This document shows positions 51,892-57,975 of a stretch of 57,975 bases of DNA, piece by piece. Below the pieces are notes generated by a model. The model saw nothing but the letters and a program-made list of their open reading frames with translations, ran no database searches and was not told the origin of the DNA. Position 1 is the first letter of the stretch; the number at the start of each line of letters is the position of its first letter. The DNA is taken from the NCBI GenBank assembly GCA_025449835.1, contig JANWIO010000059.1, forward strand, positions 1 to 57,975, given 5' to 3'. The DNA comes from Vampirovibrionales bacterium (lineage in GTDB: Bacteria; Cyanobacteriota; Vampirovibrionia; Vampirovibrionales; JAGQHJ01). The position numbers and the translations under genes are program-made.

Positions 51892-54800
51892 ATGAAAATG
51901 GTCAAGGAAACTAAAGTTTCTTCAAGAAGAAAAAGTATTAATAAAACGCTTTATGAGACACATAAGCAACAATCTCTAAATACCAACCTGAAAGGGCAAC
52001 CTGTTAAGAGTAGTCGAACCGTCGTAGTTCGGGTTGCTGATCCAACCAATCCCAGGTTTGTAGATGTAAATCAAAAATTTTCATTTCCAGCCCGAGAACA
52101 GGATATTGCTCTTCTAAAGGATTTATTGAGTGATTTCGGATTGGCACGCCACTCCGTGATGGAAGACATTTGGCAAGACTTTCAACAAAATGAAGCCTTC
52201 TATATCCAGGAAGCACAGGAAGTTGAGTATGCTGAAAAGCATGGAACGAATATAAGCCGTTTTACCACTGAAGAAGGTGAGGTAATTTCTACTCCCTTTA
52301 GTTGCCAAGAATGTCAAAAACCTCTTTATGTTCATTATTATGACCCAATTCAGGATAAGAGTAAAAAGCCAAAACGCTATTATTTTGCAAGATGCATCGA
52401 AGAAACCCACAAACGTGGTATTAAACTATCTGACAAAAAGGATGTTAACGATTCTTCTAAAACTATGTTTGATATTAAAAAGTTTAAAGCCCAGCCATTA
52501 TCAAACCATTTCTCTGCTAAATACATTACTGGTAGTAAAACGAAAAATAGTTATGAAAATTGCTTAAAACCCTTTGAATTACCAAAAATAAAAAGACAAT
52601 GGGAACGTTCTGTTGGCGATTCACTTCGGCAAATTGCAGCTAGGGATTTAGCGGGGTTCCTGGACAAATATTATTCCGTCAAGGAGTCTATTCAAAAAAC
52701 GATTGAACATAATAATAAGCAGATTGATTCCAACAGCCTGAAATATGGGTTATCCAAATACCAAGTTTCACCCTTGAACCTCTCCTTGCTTTCATCTATT
52801 AATGGACGAGATGATATTGACGCTTATAATCGACTTGTCTCTACTTATAATACCTGGCTGAATGAAACCTGTTGGCAACACCCAGAGTATGGAAAAGAAC
52901 TTAAGGAAGCATTGCCTAAGTTAAAGCGTTTAAAAGGCTACCCCTCTTTTCCCATCATTGAAAAAGAGCAAAGTCGTTTTCAATATACGGAAGAAGAACT
53001 TGGACTAAAGTTTGAACAATTGATTGCTGACCTTGAAGCTAACTGGCATGTTCATCTTGAACAGTTGACCGATGGTATGTTTCATAATTTTTTAAAACGT
53101 CACAGTCCTCGGGTTATTTGGAAAAAACTACCAGAATATATTGATGATATATCCCCTCCTAAACGCCTCTATTTGAAAAGAAAAGATGAAAAGCAAAAAT
53201 CCCAAAAACAACCTCTGCAATTCAAAGCGACCGAACGCATTGGAAATTGGCTATTTTATGAGTATAAGCAAAAGAACCAGCCCTTGAAAACAGCGTTGAT
53301 AAATACACTGAAGCGTATTGACCAAAAGATTGGTGTACTGAAATTTCATTATCAGAAACAAAAACAGAATGATAAGGAAAATAGGGATATTCAGTCGTAT
53401 CAGCAACTTATCAAATGGTATCAAGCCAAGACAACCCTTCTTCTCGAAGCCCTCCATCCATCCTTGGATACGACAAGTGAGGAACAGAAAACGCTTTATT
53501 GGGAGGTTATCTCTCAAGCCAAAGATTTGTACGGATTGCTCAGAGGAGACCCTTTCAAAAAGAAATTAGAACGAAAAACATTTGAGGTTGTTGGGTTCTC
53601 ATCCTCTGGGAAAACGGGAAAAACTTCTCTTCAGTACGATGCAATCCTTTCAATTTATATCTCTGAAAAGAATGTACCGGAATATTACTTGCTGCTCCAA
53701 CCCCTGAAAAAAGAGAAAAAATGTAAATTTCTTTTAAATGTTGATGAACGGGTTAATCTGACCAGCCTATCCCCCGGCTGGTATGGTTTTTGGAAGGATG
53801 GAGGTAATGACACAACAGTTTTATCGCCCATGGAAGTGAATTTTACTGAAGAAGCTATTATCAGGCTTCCGTTAATCTTTGGTGAACGTCAAGGACAACG
53901 GTATTTGTGGAACAGAATATTCCCTTTAGCATCCTCAACAGAGATGGGCAAATTTCGACTCATGAATGCTCGTGTCATTGAGCAAAGCCTTGCAACTGAC
54001 TTGAAAGATGAAAGGCTAAGAAATAAATATCGCAAGCAAGAAGGACTTTATATTGCCATTGCTTTTGAGAAGGTGGCAGAACATGGGGTACTGGATGATA
54101 AAAGATGGCAATATCAAACAATTTTAGGAGTGGATCGGGGTGAGAAAATTCCTCTGGTTGCCAGATTACTTGATTTGGATGGTAATCCATTACTTGTAGA
54201 TGTTGAAAATGGACAAGATCCATCGATGGGGATACAAATTGGTGTGGATCATTATGCTATTCAGAAAAAATGGGCTGAGAAAATCAAACAGCAACAGAAA
54301 ATAGGTTCTGCTCAAGTCAATGTGGATAGTAACCGTGGGAAACATGTTGCTGATCAGATGATTAACAATGCTGTAGCCCAACTCTTGGATATTGCTAAGT
54401 CTCATAACGCCTTAATTGTATTTGAAGATTTGTCCAGAGGTTTTGGAAGGAGAGGCTCGAACACATATATGACACTCCAGCAGTATACCCGCTTGGAGGA
54501 TGCTTTAATCCGAAAGGCCCAGGAAGTCGGTTTATATCCAGCTAAAGGAGATCTTTTGACGAACTGTCGCAAGGGGATTTTAGCAAAAGTAATAGCTCAA
54601 CATACCTCTCAAACCTGTTCTGCTTGTGGCAGAATCAATAGCAAGGATGCTCTATCCAAAATCCTATTCTCAACCCTCCATAAAACGGACGGAAATTATG
54701 CTTTGAAACGTCCTGACGGTAGCTTGCTCTCTTTAAAAAAGACTGATTTAACCGAAGAAATAGATAAAATTCTAAAAAATGGACAATCCTTTCAGAATTT

Positions 54801-55224
54801 AACAAAGACAGCCCGTAAAAATTTGGTAAGCCTGCTAAACCAGGAATTACAATATAGACCGACCCAGGATCAGTTTCAATGTTTGTATTGTGACCATAAA
54901 GCACATGCGGATGCCCAAGCAGCCCTTAACATTGGACGAGCTTGGCTTTTTGTGCGGGAAGAGGAGGTCAAGGCTTTTCGAGATAGGAGTTCATTGCCTG
55001 GAGAAGCCAAGGGTAGCCAAGAACATCAGCAATACAAAAAGCAGCAAGAGAAGACTCAAAAAGCCAAAAACACTGGTAGGCATTCGAACGATATCGAGTA
55101 TTATCCAGAGAACGAATCGGAAGATATGCAAGGTGCAAAAGATATCAATCAAAAACAAGTTTCTTATGCAGACTTCTGGAGTCAGTTCTATCAAAAACGT
55201 CTGGAGCAAAAGCTATTTCAGTAG
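51892..55224 (+). CDS. cas12e: Cas12e (CasX)-type CRISPR effector nuclease, 1110 aa
   Basis: An RNA-guided DNA nuclease of type V-E. Matches to CasX that I recognise: an N-terminal FSCQECQKPLYV block (C138, C141, C168), RLKGYPSFPIIEK, PMEVNFTEEAIIRLPLIFG and RQGQRYLWN before the nuclease, then RuvC-I GVDRGEKIP (D748), RuvC-II IVFEDLSRGFGRRG (E845), and RuvC-III HADAQAALNIGRAWLF (D1007). The RuvC-I to -II spacing of 97 residues equals that of DpbCasX. Zinc pairs CSAC (909/912) and CLYC (997/1000) lie in the target-strand loading region. Compared with the roughly 980-residue characterised CasX, there is extra sequence at the N-terminus, in the middle, and about 50 Lys/Glu/Gln-rich residues before the terminal FWSQFYQKRLEQ. 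Start ATG 51892 follows GGTGA. Confidence 0.95.
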   Translation: MKMVKETKVSSRRKSINKTLYETHKQQSLNTNLKGQPVKSSRTVVVRVADPTNPRFVDVNQKFSFPAREQDIALLKDLLSDFGLARHSVMEDIWQDFQQNEAFYIQEAQEVEYAEKHGTNISRFTTEEGEVISTPFSCQECQKPLYVHYYDPIQDKSKKPKRYYFARCIEETHKRGIKLSDKKDVNDSSKTMFDIKKFKAQPLSNHFSAKYITGSKTKNSYENCLKPFELPKIKRQWERSVGDSLRQIAARDLAGFLDKYYSVKESIQKTIEHNNKQIDSNSLKYGLSKYQVSPLNLSLLSSINGRDDIDAYNRLVSTYNTWLNETCWQHPEYGKELKEALPKLKRLKGYPSFPIIEKEQSRFQYTEEELGLKFEQLIADLEANWHVHLEQLTDGMFHNFLKRHSPRVIWKKLPEYIDDISPPKRLYLKRKDEKQKSQKQPLQFKATERIGNWLFYEYKQKNQPLKTALINTLKRIDQKIGVLKFHYQKQKQNDKENRDIQSYQQLIKWYQAKTTLLLEALHPSLDTTSEEQKTLYWEVISQAKDLYGLLRGDPFKKKLERKTFEVVGFSSSGKTGKTSLQYDAILSIYISEKNVPEYYLLLQPLKKEKKCKFLLNVDERVNLTSLSPGWYGFWKDGGNDTTVLSPMEVNFTEEAIIRLPLIFGERQGQRYLWNRIFPLASSTEMGKFRLMNARVIEQSLATDLKDERLRNKYRKQEGLYIAIAFEKVAEHGVLDDKRWQYQTILGVDRGEKIPLVARLLDLDGNPLLVDVENGQDPSMGIQIGVDHYAIQKKWAEKIKQQQKIGSAQVNVDSNRGKHVADQMINNAVAQLLDIAKSHNALIVFEDLSRGFGRRGSNTYMTLQQYTRLEDALIRKAQEVGLYPAKGDLLTNCRKGILAKVIAQHTSQTCSACGRINSKDALSKILFSTLHKTDGNYALKRPDGSLLSLKKTDLTEEIDKILKNGQSFQNLTKTARKNLVSLLNQELQYRPTQDQFQCLYCDHKAHADAQAALNIGRAWLFVREEEVKAFRDRSSLPGEAKGSQEHQQYKKQQEKTQKAKNTGRHSNDIEYYPENESEDMQGAKDINQKQVSYADFWSQFYQKRLEQKLFQ

Positions 55225-55306
55225 AAGTTTCCATGAAAAGGCAATTTTTACCTGCCCCTTGTGTTGATTGTTTTATTAGTCCCTTCTTGAGTAGCCTAAG
55301 TAAGCC

Positions 55307-55951
55307 ATGTTTGAAGAAGAAAACCCACTTCTACCTGTTTCCTGGGTTGCTGATTATGCATTTTGCCAATGGGCAGGATATGCTTTCTTTACAGGTTTGG
55401 AAAATTTTGAACAAAAGAATACGGTTTATCAGGATAGCATTGCAGGCCATTTGAGTGTTCATGAGCAACAAAGCCGTTACCGGGAAAAAGGAATTGTTCA
55501 GAAAACGGATGTTTCACTCTCCCATGACATGCTCTACCTAACCGGTAAGGCGGATATGGTTGAGCTTTGGCCTGAAGGGAAAATTGTTCCCATAGAATAC
55601 AAACGTTCCGTTCCTGCCGAAGGGCCACACTTCCATCATCAGGTTCAGCTTTGTCTCCAAGCGCTTTGTCTGGAAAAACAGTATCAAAAGGATATTCCAG
55701 AAGGAGTTATATACAGCATTACCAGCCATCAAAGGGTGCCTGTTCCCTTGACTCCACTATTACGGGAACAAACTCTCAACCTGCTCTCTGAACTCAAAAA
55801 CAAGCTGAAATCTGGAAATCCAAATATGTTCCAAAAACGAAATGATCTGCTCTGCCGACAGTGTACGTTTTTCGAAATCTGCCTTCCACCTGTTTTCTTT
55901 GATGAGTTGAGAAAGACTTCTTCAGATTTTGCAGACCAGGAGGAATTTTAA
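55307..55951 (+). CDS. cas4: Cas4 CRISPR adaptation exonuclease
   Basis: Cas4 processes prespacers and helps select PAM-compatible ones with Cas1-Cas2. Seen: WVADYAFCQWAGYAFF with the first cluster cysteine, the nuclease core GKADMVELW and PIEYKRS (Asp...Glu-x-Lys), QVQLCLQALCLEKQY, and a C-terminal cysteine group CRQCTFFEICLP; four cysteines suggest an iron-sulfur cluster. The 214-residue length is normal. It lies 82 bases after cas12e, and its TAA abuts the ATG of cas1, so cas4-cas1-cas2 is translated as one unit. Confidence 0.92.
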   Translation: MFEEENPLLPVSWVADYAFCQWAGYAFFTGLENFEQKNTVYQDSIAGHLSVHEQQSRYREKGIVQKTDVSLSHDMLYLTGKADMVELWPEGKIVPIEYKRSVPAEGPHFHHQVQLCLQALCLEKQYQKDIPEGVIYSITSHQRVPVPLTPLLREQTLNLLSELKNKLKSGNPNMFQKRNDLLCRQCTFFEICLPPVFFDELRKTSSDFADQEEF

Positions 55952-56944
55952 ATGCGATATGATGGTTTGGAGCGTGTCCCCTTATATCTTTACGCAAAAG
56001 AGGATTACTCTTTAAAAAAATATGGCGACTTATTTCGCTTGTTCCGGGGAGAGGAACAAATTCAGAAAATTCCTGCCATTAAAGTAAATGAGATTCTGGT
56101 TTTCGGTGGGCTCACATTAACTTCTCCCGTAATCCAACTTTGTCAAAAGCACAAAATTAATATTCATTTTTTATCCGGTTCTGGCCAGTATCATGGTTCG
56201 CTCATTTTTGATCCAGCTAAGAACCTCTTTATCCGAAAAGCACAAGCTGAAATCCACCTGGATGACAAACGGCGTCTGGAGTTTGCCAAAGAGTTTGTGC
56301 TAGGAAAAATAACAAACCAAAAATGGGTTTTAGACAGTTTTAGAAAAAAACACCGATTTAACCCAAATATTGATTGGAATAAAATTGAATCTCTTGATTC
56401 ACTTCGTGGGGTGGAAGGGACGTATAGTCGCTTGTATTTTCAAGAACTAGCCAAGCAACTTAAAAACACTGATTTTTCCTTCAACGGACGCTCGAAACGC
56501 CCCCCAGCTGATCCGGTCAATGCGCTTTTGAGTCTTGGGTATACTTTCCTATTCAGTCGCCTTTTCTCATATACAACATTGATCGGTCTTGATCCCTATT
56601 TAGGTTTTTTTCATGAAAACTATTACGGCCGTCCTTCATTAGTTTGTGACTTGATGGAGCCATGGAGACCCCTCTTGGTCGATAAATTCATCCTAACGAT
56701 ATTGAATAGGAATGAATTGTCATTGGAAGACTTTGAACGGGTAGACGACAGCATAAAACTGAATAGTGAAGGTTTCAAGAAATTTATTCAGAAGTGGTAT
56801 ACAAACTTTGAGGTAGACAACCATACTTCAGGACGGTTTGAAACAGAACTGACATACCAAAAAGCGCTAGAGCTTGATACAAGGTTATTTGGGAAATCAT
56901 TGACACAAGAGATTGAAGCATATAAGGCTTATACCAGACCATGA
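55952..56944 (+). CDS. cas1: Cas1 CRISPR integrase
   Basis: The spacer-integrating subunit of the adaptation complex, 330 residues. Seen: a beta-rich N-terminal domain (IPAIKVNEILVFGGLTLTS), then the catalytic Glu in RGVEGTYSRLYF, His in LGFFHENYYGRPSL and the acidic VCDLMEPWRPLLVD. This set of metal ligands is complete, so it should be active. ATG immediately follows the cas4 stop (TAAATG), with AGGAGGAA upstream as ribosome site. The last 4 bases overlap cas2. Confidence 0.96.
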   Translation: MRYDGLERVPLYLYAKEDYSLKKYGDLFRLFRGEEQIQKIPAIKVNEILVFGGLTLTSPVIQLCQKHKINIHFLSGSGQYHGSLIFDPAKNLFIRKAQAEIHLDDKRRLEFAKEFVLGKITNQKWVLDSFRKKHRFNPNIDWNKIESLDSLRGVEGTYSRLYFQELAKQLKNTDFSFNGRSKRPPADPVNALLSLGYTFLFSRLFSYTTLIGLDPYLGFFHENYYGRPSLVCDLMEPWRPLLVDKFILTILNRNELSLEDFERVDDSIKLNSEGFKKFIQKWYTNFEVDNHTSGRFETELTYQKALELDTRLFGKSLTQEIEAYKAYTRP

Positions 56945-57216
56945 GGTACTTGATTTGTTATGATATTGAGGATGACAAACATCGTAATCGCCTTGTCAAA
57001 GTGCTTGAACAATATGGTGAAAGGGTCCAATATTCAGTTTTTGAAGTACAATTGCCGCCTAGCCTCCTGAAAACATTACGAAAGCGTCTGGTAGCGCAGA
57101 AAATAATAGGTAAACGGGATAGCCTGTTAATCTATCCTCTATGCGAAAGTTGCTACCCTAAAGTTGAACGAACCGGCAAGAACCCTTTGATCAATTCAAG
57201 CGGCATTGTGTTTTAA
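56941..57216 (+). CDS. cas2: Cas2 CRISPR adaptation protein
   Basis: The structural partner of Cas1, 91 residues. Seen: the ferredoxin-like start RYLICYDIEDDKHRNRLVK with the conserved Asp, YGERVQYSVFEV, and DSLLIYPLC. ATG overlaps the cas1 stop (ATGA). It ends the protein-coding part of the locus; the tracrRNA promoter begins within its last codons and the array follows. Confidence 0.95.
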   Translation: MRYLICYDIEDDKHRNRLVKVLEQYGERVQYSVFEVQLPPSLLKTLRKRLVAQKIIGKRDSLLIYPLCESCYPKVERTGKNPLINSSGIVF

Positions 57217-57234
57217 TGGCTAAACTGTTATAGT
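57206..57234 (+). promoter_or_regulatory. Promoter for the tracrRNA
   Basis: TTGTGT (57206-57211) and TATAGT (57229-57234) with a 17-base spacer. The predicted start near 57241 falls exactly where a tracrRNA upstream of the scaffold would begin. Confidence 0.55.
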
Positions 57235-57240
57235 TCCTTC

Positions 57241-57334
57241 TGGAGCCACAAGCTCTGGGCCATTTATTGGAAACTCTTCCTTTGAGTCCCGAACCCAGCA
57301 CGTAACGTGTATGGACAAAGTTGCTTCCTTACCA
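57241..57334 (+). ncRNA. CasX-type tracrRNA
   Basis: The segment reproduces the known CasX tracrRNA layout. CCTTTGAG at 57279-57286 corresponds to the ACTTTGAG element that pairs with the CAAAG at the repeat 3' end. The scaffold stem at 57295-57314 has the flanks CCAG...TATGG of PlmCasX with a different but still paired stem (CACG-TAA-CGTG). ACAAAG follows, then GCTTCCTTACC (57323-57333), which pairs with GGTAAGGAGC of the repeat except for one bulged T. A 5' hairpin GAGC-CACAA-GCTC is at 57243-57255. The 3' end is uncertain. Confidence 0.82.
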
Positions 57335-57347
57335 AATCTTTTATATT

Positions 57348-57370
57348 ACACATCTAACTGTGTGTTTTGT
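57348..57370 (+). terminator. Possible tracrRNA terminator
   Basis: ACACA (57348-57352) and TGTGT (57359-57363) with a 6-base loop, then GTTTTGT. A weak stem, but correctly placed just after the antirepeat. Confidence 0.35.
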
Positions 57371-57397
57371 ACTTTGAGAAAAGAATAAGGCGAAAGC

Positions 57398-57415
57398 CCT
57401 TACCTTATAAGGGTT
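57398..57415 (+). repeat. Perfect 18-nt antirepeat in the CRISPR leader
   Basis: CCTTACCTTATAAGGGTT is the exact reverse complement of repeat positions 7-24. A CTTTGAG (57372-57378) lies just upstream, as in the tracrRNA, but without the CasX scaffold stem. It could pair with the first repeat in the pre-crRNA or form part of a second tracr-like RNA. Confidence 0.8.
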
Positions 57416-57459
57416 AAGAAGATTTTTGTAACTTGCAAGGGTTTGTTTTATGAAAATGC

Positions 57460-57483
57460 TTTGATTGATAAGGGTTTTCAGAT
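57460..57483 (+). repeat. Degenerate inverted repeat copy in the leader
   Basis: CTTTGATTG followed by ATAAGGGTTTTCAGA matches both ends of the reverse-complement repeat with the middle deleted and one extra T. It looks like a decayed repeat in inverted orientation. Confidence 0.6.
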
Positions 57484-57554
57484 TTTAGGGATAAACTTTT
57501 CTCAACTCTTTAAAAGGCCAATGCTAAAAACCCTGAATATACAAGGAAAATGAG

Positions 57555-57975
57555 GTCTGAAACCCTTATAAGGTAAGGAGCATCATCAAAGGTAATCCGT
57601 CGGTTAACAATTTCTAGGATTTCAGTCTGAAACCCTTATAAGGTAAGGAGCATCATCAAAGATACTACTACACGTCAAACAGCGCAAGAGTTTGGTCTGA
57701 AACCCTTATAAGGTAAGGAGCATCATCAAAGTAGAGTTCTGTTGAGGGGTCTCCCGGTGGGGTGACGTCTGAAACCCTTATAAGGTAAGGAGCATCATCA
57801 AAGTAAAGAGCTAGATATGATTGTAGATCTTTACGGCCTAGTCTGAAACCCTTATAAGGTAAGGAGCATCATCAAAGTTATCAACATAGCCACCTTCAAA
57901 ACAAAGACCCACCGTCTGAAACCCTTATAAGATAAGGAGCATCATCAAAGATCAGGATTGCTCTAACGCTCCCAC
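57555..57975 (+). CRISPR. Type V-E CRISPR array, six repeats visible, continues past the window
   Basis: Six 37-nt repeats start at 57555, 57625, 57695, 57767, 57841 and 57914. Each begins GTCTGAAACCCTTATAAGG and ends GCATCATCAAAG, the ending shared with known CasX repeats (CATCAAAG). Five complete spacers are 33, 33, 35, 37 and 36 nt; a sixth is cut at 25 nt by the window edge. Repeats 1-5 are identical, while the sixth has one G-to-A change in the GGTAAGG part, which may mark the trailer side. Leader and tracrRNA lie on the cas2 side, so new spacers should enter at 57591. Confidence 0.97.

Larger units (their letters stand above)
42125..57975. mobile_element. Integrative island at tRNA-Asp carrying a type V CRISPR locus (right end outside the window)
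   Basis: From the tRNA-Asp 3' half onward the content changes to recombinase, excisionase-like HTH, phage-type methyltransferase and ParB-like genes, a CHC2 primase, micro-genes, unknown genes and cas genes, with visibly more A+T, dense packing and mostly minus-strand orientation. No capsid, tail, portal or large terminase gene is present. The far end is not in the window, so the size is unknown and the claim that the CRISPR locus is inside the element is an inference from continuity. Confidence 0.7.

Noticed and set aside
51879-51914. An 11-codon upstream frame overlapping the cas12e start
   Set aside because: It starts at ATG 51879 with a GGAAGAG upstream, but GGTGA within it fits the cas12e start at 51892; the frame is too short to separate from chance.
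51892-55224. Effector as Cas12a or Cas12b
   Set aside because: GVDRGE alone also occurs in Cas12a-like proteins, but the blocks FSCQECQKPLYV, RLKGYPSFP, LSRGFGRRG and the terminal FYQKRL match CasX, and a tracrRNA of CasX type is present, which Cas12a does not use.

Overview
The window looks like a chromosomal segment of a bacterium from the non-photosynthetic Cyanobacteriota (Vampirovibrionia/Melainabacteria-like). This is an inference from gene content: a DapL-type LL-diaminopimelate aminotransferase, MurT, ComB, ferredoxin-dependent KorAB, a compact fatty-acid cluster, and several proteins with a short N-terminal Arg-Phe-Gly-like tag. No 16S or other definitive marker is present.

Bases 1-42 kb are ordinary core genome. 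In order they hold: an unknown protein pair; murT and dapL (minus); comB-prmA-rsmE-cca (plus); korA-korB with a clear terminator; mgtE; two overlapping zinc alcohol dehydrogenases (minus); DUF177-rpmF-plsX-fabH-fabD-fabG-acpP-fabF, a complete type II fatty-acid initiation and elongation cluster; prs (minus); GH15 enzyme-otsA-otsB (trehalose); a large TPR protein; a Tat-exported DUF885 peptidase-like protein; xth and a TIGR02757 protein; a membrane-anchored trypsin-like protease; tRNA-Val with a decayed tandem copy of its 3' end; nfo; small unknown genes; two paralogous KGG stress proteins; a YmdB-type phosphoesterase; 5-formyl-THF cyclo-ligase; an XRE regulator; and tRNA-Asp.

From the 3' half of tRNA-Asp (about 42.1 kb) to the window end lies a mobile island, visibly more AT-rich. 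Its large serine recombinase ends inside the tRNA gene. A minus-strand run follows: a MerR-like HTH protein, a phage-type HTH protein, a C5 DNA methyltransferase, a ParB-like protein, a CHC2 primase/ATPase, several micro-proteins, and a divergent two-gene unit of unknown function. No virion structural gene is visible, so it resembles a satellite or integrative element.

The cargo at 51.9-58.0 kb is the highlight: a type V CRISPR-Cas locus whose 1110-residue effector is a clear Cas12e (CasX) homologue, with cas4, cas1, cas2, a recognisable CasX-type tracrRNA, and an array of at least six 37-nt repeats that runs off the window. The effector is about 130 residues longer than the characterised CasX proteins. 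The tracrRNA keeps the CasX scaffold stem by covariation. The leader holds further inverted repeat-like segments, including a perfect 18-nt antirepeat. Functionally, Cas4-Cas1-Cas2 would acquire spacers, and Cas12e with tracrRNA:crRNA would cut DNA with its single RuvC site. Its presence on a recombinase-bearing island suggests it moves as a defence or inter-element competition cargo.
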